DNA of 64,000 nucleotides, taken from the NCBI GenBank assembly GCA_963825315.1, contig CAWGST010000005.1:310001-374000 (forward strand). The letters run 5' to 3'. The notes beneath the pieces are model-generated. The model ran no database searches. It worked only from the letters and a program-made list of their open reading frames with translations, and was not told the DNA's origin. Shown piece by piece: positions 53,085 through 61,570 of the stretch. Every line of letters begins with the position of its first letter. The first letter of the stretch is position 1. This DNA is from DASRLE01 sp963825315 (GTDB taxonomy: Bacteria; Verrucomicrobiota; Verrucomicrobiia; Limisphaerales; Palsa-1400). Made by a program: the position numbers and the translations under genes.

Positions 53085-54374
53085 ATGAGCGAGAAAGCGA
53101 TATTGCAATTGGATGGGAAGGCGTACGAACTGCCCATCGTCACGGGCACGGAGCGCGAAAAGGCGGTTGATATTTCCGCGTTGCGCGACACCACAGGCTA
53201 CATCACGCTGGACGACGGCTACGCCAACACCGGCGCCTGCAGCAGCGCGATAACGTTTATTGACGGAGAAGAGGGCATATTGCGATACCGCGGCATTCCG
53301 ATTGAGGAACTGGCGGTCAAATCCAAGTTCATCGAAACCGCGTATCTGGTGATTTACGGCAAGCTGCCGGCCCAGGCGCAATTGGAAAGATTTTCCCATC
53401 TCCTCAAACGGAATCAGAATCTGCACGAGGACATGAAGTTTCATTTTGAAGGCTTTCCGCCGGCAGCACACCCGATGGCAATCCTTTCCGCGATGATCAA
53501 CGCCAGCAGTTGTTTTTATCCCGGCTTGATGGGACAGCCCAACCGGGAGGAATTCGACGAGCAGGCGGCGCGGCTCATTTCGCAAGTGCGAACCATCGCG
53601 GCCTTTTCGTACCGGAAATCCCGCGGGCTGCCGTACATTTATCCCAAACCGGATTACGATTACACCTCGAACTTTCTGCACATGCTCTTCTCCGATCCGT
53701 ATGAAGATTACGAACTGAAGCCGGAAGTGGTGAAGGCGCTGGACCTGATCTTTCTCCTCCATGCCGATCACGAGCAAAATTGCTCGACTTCGACCGTGCG
53801 GATGGTGGCGTCGAGCGAGGCGAATTTGTTCGCCAGCGCGGCGGCGGGGGTGTGCGCGCTGTGGGGGCCGTTGCACGGCGGAGCCAACCAGGCGGTCATC
53901 ACCATGTTGCAGGAAATACACGATTCCGGGGACGACGGGCACAAGTTTATCGTGGCGGCCAAGGACAAGCACAGCGGGAAACGGTTGATGGGATTTGGCC
54001 ACCGGGTTTACAAGCATTACGATCCGCGGGCCAAGATCATCAAAGAAGCCTGCGACAACCTGCTCCACACCCTGCACCGGGAAGACCCGCTGCTCGACAT
54101 CGCCAAGAAACTGGAACAAGCCGCCCTGCACGATTCCTATTTCGTCGAGCGCAAGCTCTACCCGAACGTGGATTTTTACAGCGGCCTCATCATGCGGGCC
54201 ATTGGCATTCCGACGGAGATGTTTACGGTGATGTTTGCCATTGGGCGCATGCCGGGATGGATTGCGAATTTCAAGGAAATACGGGATGAACCGCGCAAGC
54301 GCATTAGCCGTCCGCGGCAGATTTATATCGGGCCGACCAACGGCCACTATGTTCCAATTGAGGCGCGGCAGTGA
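53085..54374 (+). CDS. gltA: Citrate synthase
   Basis: 429 residues from the second ATG at 53085; an AGGA at 53075-53078 is spaced well for it and too close for the first ATG at 53079. Type II (hexameric, Gram-negative) citrate synthase with N-terminal beta domain (LQLDGKAYELPIVTG). Active-site residues are in place: His in LLHADHEQNCSTS, His in WGPLHGGANQAV, substrate loop GFGHRVYKHYDPRA, and Asp in PNVDFYSGLIMRA. It joins oxaloacetate and acetyl-CoA as the first TCA step. It diverges from the rhamnose operon. Confidence 0.96.
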   Translation: MSEKAILQLDGKAYELPIVTGTEREKAVDISALRDTTGYITLDDGYANTGACSSAITFIDGEEGILRYRGIPIEELAVKSKFIETAYLVIYGKLPAQAQLERFSHLLKRNQNLHEDMKFHFEGFPPAAHPMAILSAMINASSCFYPGLMGQPNREEFDEQAARLISQVRTIAAFSYRKSRGLPYIYPKPDYDYTSNFLHMLFSDPYEDYELKPEVVKALDLIFLLHADHEQNCSTSTVRMVASSEANLFASAAAGVCALWGPLHGGANQAVITMLQEIHDSGDDGHKFIVAAKDKHSGKRLMGFGHRVYKHYDPRAKIIKEACDNLLHTLHREDPLLDIAKKLEQAALHDSYFVERKLYPNVDFYSGLIMRAIGIPTEMFTVMFAIGRMPGWIANFKEIRDEPRKRISRPRQIYIGPTNGHYVPIEARQ

Positions 54375-54432
54375 ACAACGACTAAGATTTGCCCCAAAAA
54401 CCGCAACCCGTATCCAAAAGCGATATACAAAT

Positions 54433-54798
54433 CTATTCGTCCTTCGTCTGAATCCAGCGCACACGGCTCGGCGACACAATCACCAGTTTGTTGCGAAAAT
54501 CTGCCTGTGAATGATTCGCCAACAGCGGAAACAACAACTTGGCAACGTTTGCCGTGGAAGTTGGGTGGGCTTCCACCCGAATGACACCGTGATGTTCAGA
54601 CAACGGCAGAACCACCCAATCGCCAAAATGACGATCAATCGTGACGAGCGTTCGCTCCTCCTGAACAGCCCGTTGCAGAATCAGCGCATCATCAGCCCGT
54701 GCCTGGCCAGTTTCCTCCGCACGGACGACATCATGCCCTGCGTCGCGCAAAAGCGCAGCCAATTCCACCCGAAGCATCTGATCCAGGTAAAGGCGCAC
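54433..54798 (-). CDS. DUF5615 PIN-like protein, probable toxin
   Basis: 121 residues. Pattern of the DUF5615 (Mut7-C-like) group: MRLYLDQMLRVELAALLRDA, GHDVVRAEETGQARADDALI, LVTIDRHFGDW, with Asp residues in places matching a PIN site. It follows the DUF433 gene by 6 bases; the two together are a known toxin-antitoxin-like pair, widespread in free-living bacteria. Confidence 0.85.
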   Translation of the reverse strand: MRLYLDQMLRVELAALLRDAGHDVVRAEETGQARADDALILQRAVQEERTLVTIDRHFGDWVVLPLSEHHGVIRVEAHPTSTANVAKLLFPLLANHSQADFRNKLVIVSPSRVRWIQTKDE

Positions 54799-54804
54799 GG
54801 CGGC

Positions 54805-55032
54805 TTACGCGACACCCAGGGCGGTGATTTCCGTATGCAGAATGGAATGCCTGGCGTACTCCAAGGCAGCTTGAATATCATCCCGCGTCAATTCCGGGTA
54901 GCCCCGCAGCAATGAATCCCAAGATTCATCATCGGCCAGTTGTTCCAGAATTGTGGCCACAGGAATCCGTGTGCCCTTGATGACCGGCTGGCCGCCACAG
55001 ACACGAGGATTAATTTCAATGCGCTCGCTCAT
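54805..55032 (-). CDS. DUF433 protein, probable antitoxin
   Basis: 75 residues from Met at 55032. Typical DUF433: IEINPRVCGGQPVIKGTRIP, VATILEQLADDES, YPELTRDDIQAALEYARH, a helix-turn-helix DNA-binding domain related to VapB45. The longer frame to 55131 adds an unrelated N-terminus. Antitoxin and self-repressor of the pair with the next gene. Confidence 0.9.
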   Translation of the reverse strand: MSERIEINPRVCGGQPVIKGTRIPVATILEQLADDESWDSLLRGYPELTRDDIQAALEYARHSILHTEITALGVA

Positions 55033-55782
55033 GTCCAAACGATACCTGCACCGTTTGGAAACCGCAAGCACTCGGTGTTCGCGCAAATGCCGGCCAAATT
55101 GCTCGAAGCGGGGCGCGCAGATGCGCTGCAAGCGAAACCCATAAAATAGAAGGGACGCCTAACCTCTAACGTTCGTTAGCAGTTGGTCAACGACGCTCGC
55201 CGCAGGCTTCGACGATATTTGCCGCAAGACCGCCGCAGCCGCCAACGAACGTTGCCGCAAAAGCGGCGCAGGCTTGAACGACTTTTGCCGCAGCAATGCC
55301 CCATCCACGAACGACCGCCGCCGCAGATTTGCCGCAACGGCCAACGATATTTCAACGAAACAGCCAACGATGAATCCGGGCAGCAAAAGCTGTAAATAGG
55401 TGCAGGTGCCGCCTGCCTTCGTGTTTGCTGCTGCCAAGCGAATGCGCTTCCACAATCAATCACGCTCTCTTTTGGCCTTTAGGGGTGGGTTGTTGGCTTC
55501 GTCGAAAGCGTGCTGGAACCTTTGTTGCCGGTGCCGCTGTCGTGCGTCATTGGTCGAGTCAGTTGCTTATGCGCTCTCAGGGTCCGCGCGGCCCCACTGC
55601 GATTGCTTGCCCCGTCATGGCCCCCAATCAATCGCTCCGATTGCAACGATTTGCACCGTTGCCCTGTCGGTTTTCGTCTTGGCTGGCGCAATTCGGCGAC
55701 AGATAGGTCGCTTTTGACGTATTCCATCAAACTTGCAATACCCGAGACGCGTGAATACCATGCAGTCATCTTGTGATTGGTG
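55033..55782. other. Repeat-rich intergenic region
   Basis: Contains a palindrome CTAACGTTCGTTAG (55166-55179), the 33-base tandem repeat (55211-55375), and about 330 bases (55450-55780) where several frames are open but none looks like protein. A 98-residue minus frame (55159-55455) is built of the repeat, with a hydrophobic segment LLLPGFIVGCFVEISLAVA; it may or may not be made. Confidence 0.5.
55211..55375. repeat. 33-base degenerate tandem repeat, five units
   Basis: AACGA (GACGA in the first) returns at 55211, 55244, 55277, 55310 and 55343, exactly 33 bases apart, each followed by or following a TTGCCGCA-type word. On the minus strand this gives 11-residue units such as SFKPAPLLRQR and SLAAAAVLRQI. 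Confidence 0.75.
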
Positions 55783-56682
55783 ATGAATTCGCACACAAAA
55801 ACTGGACTTGGGAGCAGGTGTTTTAGAGCCGTCTGCGCAATTGCGCTTTTGGGCTTTGCTGGGTGCGCCATGCAACCGCTGCAACTTCCCAATGGGTTCA
55901 CAAGGTTTTATCAGGACGACACGCAGAATATGCGGCCTGAAATACGGCAGCGATTGCTCCCGCCGTCCGGCCCGCCACAAATTGAGAATGTTGCGTTAGC
56001 CCAGGTACAGGACGAGGCTATGCGATTTGTTGAACGCGGCTATATGCGAATCGGCGTTGCCTCTTTCAGCGGCCCGGCCGGAACTCGTGAGCAGGCCATT
56101 GAACAGGCGGAGAAGGTTGGCGCGGAGTTCGTGATCATCGGTGGCGAATACTCACGCACTGCGCAAGTGACCCTTTCTTCCTTATCAGTTCAACCGGGAC
56201 AGACCTACACAACCCAAGAACATGGAAGCATGACTGGAAGCACGTTCCAGGGAGGCAATACGGGATTCGGTTACGGCTCCTACTCCGGCTCCGCGACGAC
56301 GACGACGCCCCCCACGTTTCAAACCCAGTACACCCCTTTGCAAATCCCGATTTATTCCCAAGTTGCGCTGTTTTGGCGGCGGGCTAAACCAGGAATTTTT
56401 GGAGCCCAGTTTGCGCCAATCCCTGAAGATGTCCGCGCTAAACTCGAAAGAAACACAGGTGCCTTGGTTGCGGCAATCGTTGAAGGCAGCCCGGCGTTCA
56501 AAGCCAACGTCATTCGCGGGGATGTAATTATCCAGTTTGCAAACACACCGGTCGATACGGTGCAAAATCTGTTGGACGTAATTCCCTCGTATGCTGGCCA
56601 GAAGGTTTCGTTAACTATTATTCGTGGCGCGAAAACTTTGACCCTCGAAGTTCAGCTAAACGAAGCGCCCACCATGCAATGA
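55783..56682 (+). CDS. Lipoprotein with C-terminal PDZ-like domain
   Basis: 299 residues from ATG at 55783. Lipobox LGFAGC near residue 29. The middle (about 65-125) reads like a small Rossmann-type domain (MRFVERGYMRIGVASFSGPA, AEKVGAEFVIIGGEY), as in domains that follow tandem names like DUF4156. A Ser/Gly/Thr-rich linker leads to a PDZ domain (about 200-295: ALVAAIVEGSPAFKANVIRG, DVIIQFANTPVDTVQNLLDV, GQKVSLTIIRGAKTL). No protease domain is present. Likely an envelope scaffold. The next gene starts 6 bases later. Confidence 0.8.
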   Translation: MNSHTKTGLGSRCFRAVCAIALLGFAGCAMQPLQLPNGFTRFYQDDTQNMRPEIRQRLLPPSGPPQIENVALAQVQDEAMRFVERGYMRIGVASFSGPAGTREQAIEQAEKVGAEFVIIGGEYSRTAQVTLSSLSVQPGQTYTTQEHGSMTGSTFQGGNTGFGYGSYSGSATTTTPPTFQTQYTPLQIPIYSQVALFWRRAKPGIFGAQFAPIPEDVRAKLERNTGALVAAIVEGSPAFKANVIRGDVIIQFANTPVDTVQNLLDVIPSYAGQKVSLTIIRGAKTLTLEVQLNEAPTMQ

Positions 56683-56688
56683 TTAGTC

Positions 56689-57093
56689 ATGGATACGCTC
56701 AAAATGTTGACAGCGGCGCTCCTCGGCGCACTTTTTGCGCATGGGTTTGTCCTGATGCGGGAAGGAAACGAGCGAAAGCGAAGATTTCGCGCTTCTGTCC
56801 AACTGGTTCTTTTGGAAATTGAAGCCGCCCCGAAAGATATTATTTGGGACGTTCACCGCAATTCAATAGTCCCCCTGCGGGAGCAGGCGGCCCATGTTCT
56901 ACTTGATATTCGGCGCGACCGACGCAACGGCTTCCAAGAGAATTTGATAAAATTTTCAAAATTGACGCGTGAAAGTCTGCCAAATTTCGTGAATACCGAC
57001 CCTCACACGTTAAATCCAGAATACGAGGCAGCCGTCGCGTCAATCATTGGCCTGTTAGAGAATCTGCTCGATCTTGCAGATGGAAGGCGATGA
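56689..57093 (+). CDS. Small membrane-anchored protein, unknown
   Basis: 134 residues. One N-terminal membrane segment (MLTAALLGALFAHGFVLM), then a basic stretch (REGNERKRRFRASVQ) and a helical cytoplasmic domain. The layout resembles short phage- and island-borne membrane proteins of unknown role. It is 6 bases behind the PDZ lipoprotein and 39 bases before the next gene, so probably one transcript. No family recognised. Confidence 0.65.
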   Translation: MDTLKMLTAALLGALFAHGFVLMREGNERKRRFRASVQLVLLEIEAAPKDIIWDVHRNSIVPLREQAAHVLLDIRRDRRNGFQENLIKFSKLTRESLPNFVNTDPHTLNPEYEAAVASIIGLLENLLDLADGRR

Positions 57094-57132
57094 AGGTTCC
57101 AGGAGGCAACGGAGAATCACGAAATTCGTTCC

Positions 57133-57678
57133 ATGTCAAAATATCACCCGACAAAAATTGACCTTGCGAATGGCTGGTTGAAAGTCAAAGGGTGCATGTT
57201 GCAGACGTTTGCCCATTACCTATGGAGGAAGCACTTCAAACCATCGGACGGCGATTCTGCCGAATACCGTCTGCATGAGGAATGCCACATTGTAGAAAGA
57301 GGAACGCTTGTGTCGGTGCTGCTGAATATCCGTGTCCTTGACGATTTCTTTGGCCCCGGCAAATACCCGACGGACGTACATGCATCACAATACCCAAACT
57401 TTAAGAATCCGGGGGCTTTTCTTGAGCAGGCAGAAGCGCGGAACTTGCATAAGCATATCGCGCACCTAACGAAAGAAAGGGTCTCGGTCGCAAGTATGGG
57501 GTGGTTTCCGCCCGACATGATACAGCGTGCATATCAGAGATTTGAATTATTCGCTGCCTATGCCAAAGACGACTTTTTCAAGGGTCAGAAGGAAATCGAT
57601 GTGATTGTTTGCCGGGATTGGGAGAGAATCAAAATGCTGGTGGAGGAACAAGCTCGGTTTTATGAAAGCGCGGATTGA
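57133..57678 (+). CDS. Unknown helical protein with an R-x4-H motif
   Basis: 181 residues, mostly helical, no signal. The stretch EARNLHKHIAHLTKERVSVA contains R-N-L-H-K-H, matching the R-x4-6-H pattern of HEPN nucleases, and HxxHLT-type words occur in other uncharacterised island proteins. The nuclease idea is only a suggestion. It overlaps the next gene by 17 bases and lies in the block between the repeat region and the integrase. Confidence 0.6.
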   Translation: MSKYHPTKIDLANGWLKVKGCMLQTFAHYLWRKHFKPSDGDSAEYRLHEECHIVERGTLVSVLLNIRVLDDFFGPGKYPTDVHASQYPNFKNPGAFLEQAEARNLHKHIAHLTKERVSVASMGWFPPDMIQRAYQRFELFAAYAKDDFFKGQKEIDVIVCRDWERIKMLVEEQARFYESAD

Positions 57679-57961
57679 GGATAAAATGACGTTGGGTGAT
57701 CTCTGGAGAAGAATGCCGCTTGGGTGGCGGGCAGCGTTTGTTACCTGTTGTCTCTTGGGAGTCGTCACATGCGGACGGCAGAATATCTGGAAAGTCGGTC
57801 CTTTTATGCTGGTACTCGCGGGGATTTTCTTGCTCGCTGGGATATGGGATGAGTCAATGCGCGGGGCCGGTATCTTTGTCCTCTGTTGGATGGCAATCGC
57901 TTATTTAAATAACGTCGCTTTTTACAGGTGGATTGTCCATCGAGGAGCAGGCATTCGTTAG
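57662..57961 (+). CDS. Small membrane protein, unknown
   Basis: 99 residues from ATG at 57662. Three hydrophobic segments (WRAAFVTCCLLGVVTC, VGPFMLVLAGIFLLAGIW, AGIFVLCWMAIAYLNNVAFY). It starts inside the end of the previous gene and ends 4 bases into the convergent integrase. No family recognised. An earlier TTG/ATG is open upstream in frame but would overlap more. Confidence 0.6.
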   Translation: MKARIEDKMTLGDLWRRMPLGWRAAFVTCCLLGVVTCGRQNIWKVGPFMLVLAGIFLLAGIWDESMRGAGIFVLCWMAIAYLNNVAFYRWIVHRGAGIR

Positions 57962-58920
57962 AACACGACCTTTTTTGCTGCATTGGTGCTGTGCTCGTCT
58001 CGCAGATGCCCGTAAGTCTTCATGCACAACGCGCCGCCATCTTGGTGTCCGAGCCAGCGCGAAACGGTTGGAATATCTACGCCGGATTCAATGCAGCGGG
58101 TGGCGAACAAATGGCGCAAATCGTGGTGCGTGATGCGTTTGACACCGGCCAGCGGCGCGGCGCGGTCTATTGATTTTTGGCACTCGAAAACCTGCATTAC
58201 GGGTTTTTCGGGTAACTCTCCCGGCTGTTCCCCTCGCATTTTATCCAGCAATTGCCGCAGGCTGCTGTTCAGCGGAATCCACCGAGCCTTGCTGTTTTTG
58301 GTGACGCGGACGTGAAGAAGTCCTTTCTCGAAATCCACGTCGCTCCACAGAACATGCCGGGCTTCATCAATCCGCACGCCGGAGAAGGCCAGGAATCGAA
58401 ACAGGCTGGCGCAATCCTTCGCCTGTCCTGCGCCCGAGGTTTCAATGTGCGTGGCCATCTCCTGAAATTGTGCCTGGGATGGCAGATGCAATTCCTTCGG
58501 TTTCACGCGCCGCCGCTCCACAAACTTGGCCGGATTATCCACCCGGTAGCCATGTTCCACCGCAATGTCGAAAATGCGGCGCACGATGCCCAATGCGCCA
58601 TTGAACCGGGTGGGGCTGTAGTCTTTGCCGTGGCGGACGGCCCAATCGTTGCAGTCCTTTTGTGAAATCCGGGCGATCTCGCTCGAATACAACCCCGGCC
58701 AGGTCTTTTTCAGGGCGATCAGGACTTCCCGCTTGTAGAGCTTGGTGCGTGGCTGGTTGTTGGCGTCGTCCTCGATCTCCTTCCTGAAAAGCTCAATAAT
58801 GACCTCGCCCTTGACCGACTGACCTTTGTTGATGGCCAGCCGCCGGTAATCTTGCAGGAAATCGGACAGCTTGACCTTGGCCACACTCAACACATGCGTT
58901 TCGAGGGAGCGGCGAATCAA
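57958..58920 (-). CDS. Tyrosine recombinase/integrase, N-terminus running into tRNA-Thr
   Basis: 320 residues as read from TTG at 58920. The SAM-like core-binding domain (about 45-125) and the catalytic domain have all key residues: Arg in FLAFSGVRIDEARHV, Lys in RVTKNSKARWIPL, His and Arg in ITHHDLRHLFATR, His in VSRWLGHQDGG, Tyr in MKTYGHL. The frame continues upstream of 58920 with family-like sequence (SGTYFGRVRVNGK) for 23 codons, but has no ATG and meets TGA at 58990-58992, inside the tRNA. So the natural start was lost or a non-AUG start is used. It probably came with an integrated element. Confidence 0.88.
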   Translation of the reverse strand: MIRRSLETHVLSVAKVKLSDFLQDYRRLAINKGQSVKGEVIIELFRKEIEDDANNQPRTKLYKREVLIALKKTWPGLYSSEIARISQKDCNDWAVRHGKDYSPTRFNGALGIVRRIFDIAVEHGYRVDNPAKFVERRRVKPKELHLPSQAQFQEMATHIETSGAGQAKDCASLFRFLAFSGVRIDEARHVLWSDVDFEKGLLHVRVTKNSKARWIPLNSSLRQLLDKMRGEQPGELPEKPVMQVFECQKSIDRAAPLAGVKRITHHDLRHLFATRCIESGVDIPTVSRWLGHQDGGALCMKTYGHLRDEHSTNAAKKVVF

Positions 58921-58978
58921 CTTGCCATTGACCCGGACTCTGCCAAAATATGTTCCACTGGGTTTGTTAAATAATTTA

Positions 58979-59050
58979 GCCAGTTTAGCTCAGTGGTAGA
59001 GCAACGGTTTTGTAAACCGTCGGTCGCCGGTTCAAGTCCGGCAACTGGCT
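58979..59050 (+). tRNA. tRNA-Thr (TGT)
   Basis: Cloverleaf by eye: acceptor GCCAGTT pairs with AACTGGC; D arm GCTC..GAGC; anticodon stem ACGGT/ACCGT around TTTGTAA, anticodon TGT; T arm GCCGG TTCAAGT CCGGC. Discriminator T at 59050, followed by CCA (59051-59053), apparently encoded. A tyrosine integrase lies directly at its 5' side. Confidence 0.95.
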
Positions 59051-59136
59051 CCAGCCTCCGCTGGCAGGAGCGAGCTTCGGCTGGCGAGCCGGCTTTTCCG
59101 CCTCGAAAAAGAAGTGATGGCCGCATAAATTGAATC

Positions 59137-61536
59137 ATGCCCGAACCCGTTGCCACACCCGCCACGGCCCAATCGCGCGGCGCGCTCCTGAAATCGGCGC
59201 GCGACATTTTCTGGTTTGCGGCGCTGGCTGGCGTGTTGCTCGTTCTTCTGCACGAGTCATTATTCCTGGGCAAAGGGCTGGTCCCGGCGGATGGAATACT
59301 GAAGTTGCCGCCATGGAATCAGGCAATACGTCCGTCGAATTCTCTGCTGGCCGATCAATACTGGACCTTTCTTCCCACGCAGGAGTTTGTTCACCAGCAA
59401 AAGAGTTTTCCCCTCTGGAATCCGTACCTGTGCTGCGGCGCGCCCAACCTCGGGGCCATTCAGGGAGCGCTGCTCTTTCCGATTCGGTTGCTGTTGTCGC
59501 CGCTGGATCCCTTTTCAGCGAGCGGTCCAAGCGCCTTTTTAAAGCTTTGCCTGGCGGGTTGGTTCACGATGCTCTACGTGCGCCTCCTGGGCGTGTCGCG
59601 CCCGGCCGCCTTCCTGGCGGGATTGGTTTTTAGTCTGTCCGGGTTCATGATTGTCTGGCTCGGTCATCCTCATGTGAACAGCGCGATGTGGCTGCCGCTG
59701 TTGCTCTACTTCCTGGAGAAATCATTCAGGCATGGACGGGGAAATGCAATCGCGGCGTCCGCTCTTCGTGACTGGGTCGGTTTCGCGGTCGCCTTTGCAT
59801 TCATGATTCTGGGAGGCCACCCGCCAACAGCGATACACATCACGATTGTCCTGGCGATCTATTTCCTTTTCCGCCTGATGGAGCATGGCCACGAGCAGGC
59901 GTTCCAACGAGCGGGTTTGCTGGCCGGTGCAGTCGCCGTTGGATTGCTCCTGGCAGCGCCCCAGATTCTTCCCTTTCTGGAGTATTGCCGCCAAAGCTCG
60001 AGCGCTCTGGCTTCGGCCTCGCTGGAGCGATCGTCTTTCCACCTCACCTTCCCCTCGCTCATCCATTTTCTGCTGCCCAATGCCCTGGGCAATCCTGTCC
60101 TGGGATTTCAGGACTTGCCGAATCTCCTGGGATGGCCCGAAGCGGACAATTTTAACGAGAGGACGGGGTATGTGGGAATCCTTCCGCTCTTCATTGCGGG
60201 TTGTGGGATCGCGCTCCGGCGATGCAAATTCACCAAATTCTTCTTCTCCCTCGCCATCGGATCGATGCTCGTGATATACGGCGTCCCGCCCTTTCCCGCC
60301 CTCGTGCGGGCGTTGCCCGTACTCTGCGATGTGAACGAGGCGCGGTTGCTTCTTATCGTGGGTTTCAGCGCGGCGGTGCTCGCCGGGTTGGGCTGGGATG
60401 AATTATTCAGCCGGATGAGAACTCATCGCCGAACGCTGATCGTCGCCGTTGGTTTCTGCGCGCTGGCGGGTGCGGCGCTCCTTTGCTTTTGGCTTGTTAC
60501 AGGCCCGAAAATCCACACTTTGGATTCATCTCACTGGGCCTTTCTCAGGCGGCAGATTCTCATTCTGGCCGGCGGGATGATGGCCGCTGTTTTTTTGGCC
60601 TTGTGGCCGGCGCGTTGGAACGGCTGGATACCGATGGTTGTTTGTTTGAGTTGGACCGCGGGCGATTTGCTTTGCTTCGGAACCGGCTATAACCCGTCCA
60701 TCCCCCGCAGCCTCTACTATCCACGGACTCCGGCCATAGAATGGCTGCAAAAGGACGACTCCCTCTTCAGAATATTCGGAGGGGGGACGATTCTCCCCCC
60801 CAACTCCGCGGAAGTCTTCGGCCTGAGTGACGCGCGAGGATGTGATTTCATGGCCGTGCGGCGTTACGAGGAGCTGATCACCGGGCACGCGGGCGAATTC
60901 TCTTTCTACCGGAACCCGGCGGCGTTTCCGAAGACTTTCCCGCTCCTGAATGTGAAATATTTGTTGTCGGCAAAGGCGCTCCCGCCGAACCCTCTCTTTA
61001 TTGAATTGGTTTATTCGAAGGAGATCTCAATCTACCGCTGCAAGGAGTGCCTGGATCGCGCTTTTCTGGTGTTCGATTATCAAGTGGAACCAAATCGGGC
61101 CGCCCTTCTCGACCGTGTCTCCTCCGCGGAATTTGACCCGCGGCAGGTTTTGTTCCTCGAAGATCAGCCGGCGCCGACGAAGTTGGCTGTTGGCGACCGC
61201 ACCGCCGGGACAAATGCGGCCGGGTCCGTGCGCATCATCTCCTATGAACCGGATGACGTCAGAATTGACGCGTCACTTCCCCGCTCCGGGTATCTCCTGT
61301 TGCTGGACACCTGTTTTCCCGGCTGGTCAGCAACCGTGAACGGTGAGCCGGCGCCGATCCTCCGGGCGGACTACAACTTCCGCGCGGTCTCGCTCCCCGC
61401 GGGAGGATCAACCGTGTGCTTTTCCTACCGTCCCGAGAGTCTGCGGATTGGCTTGTATCTCTGCGCGCTGGGTATTTTGGCGCTCGGCGCCGCATGGTTC
61501 CTGCCGTGCAAAGGCAAATTTGGCGGCACAACTTGA
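59137..61536 (+). CDS. YfhO-like polytopic membrane protein
   Basis: 799 residues. About twelve membrane segments in the first 500 residues (e.g. IFWFAALAGVLLVLLHESLF, FLAGLVFSLSGFMIVWLG, FVALIL-like FAVAFAFMILGGHPPTAI), the blocks PLWNPYLCCGAPNLGAIQGA and GLGWDELFSRM typical of YfhO/GT-C-like proteins, and an outward C-terminal domain (about 660-760) with SGYLLLLDTCFPGWSATVNG, the YfhO end motif. YfhO helps put sugars on lipoteichoic acid in Bacillus; in Gram-negatives the role is unknown, probably lipid-linked sugar transfer. A last membrane segment is at the end. Confidence 0.88.
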   Translation: MPEPVATPATAQSRGALLKSARDIFWFAALAGVLLVLLHESLFLGKGLVPADGILKLPPWNQAIRPSNSLLADQYWTFLPTQEFVHQQKSFPLWNPYLCCGAPNLGAIQGALLFPIRLLLSPLDPFSASGPSAFLKLCLAGWFTMLYVRLLGVSRPAAFLAGLVFSLSGFMIVWLGHPHVNSAMWLPLLLYFLEKSFRHGRGNAIAASALRDWVGFAVAFAFMILGGHPPTAIHITIVLAIYFLFRLMEHGHEQAFQRAGLLAGAVAVGLLLAAPQILPFLEYCRQSSSALASASLERSSFHLTFPSLIHFLLPNALGNPVLGFQDLPNLLGWPEADNFNERTGYVGILPLFIAGCGIALRRCKFTKFFFSLAIGSMLVIYGVPPFPALVRALPVLCDVNEARLLLIVGFSAAVLAGLGWDELFSRMRTHRRTLIVAVGFCALAGAALLCFWLVTGPKIHTLDSSHWAFLRRQILILAGGMMAAVFLALWPARWNGWIPMVVCLSWTAGDLLCFGTGYNPSIPRSLYYPRTPAIEWLQKDDSLFRIFGGGTILPPNSAEVFGLSDARGCDFMAVRRYEELITGHAGEFSFYRNPAAFPKTFPLLNVKYLLSAKALPPNPLFIELVYSKEISIYRCKECLDRAFLVFDYQVEPNRAALLDRVSSAEFDPRQVLFLEDQPAPTKLAVGDRTAGTNAAGSVRIISYEPDDVRIDASLPRSGYLLLLDTCFPGWSATVNGEPAPILRADYNFRAVSLPAGGSTVCFSYRPESLRIGLYLCALGILALGAAWFLPCKGKFGGTT

Positions 61537-61570
61537 GTCGCAAATTCCAACGCTGTCCGTCAATCGTGGA

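Noticed and set aside
55155..55195. CTAACGTTCGTTAG palindrome as an integron attC site
   Set aside because: No paired R and L boxes at the right distance, and the nearby integrase lacks the IntI-specific helix; too little evidence.
55211..55375. Could the 33-base periodic repeats be a CRISPR array?
   Set aside because: The units are degenerate throughout, with no conserved repeat and variable spacer split.
58917..59273. Minus-strand 118-residue frame with VAGLEPATDGLQNRCSTTEL
   Set aside because: This is the well-known false protein made by reading a tRNA gene on the opposite strand.
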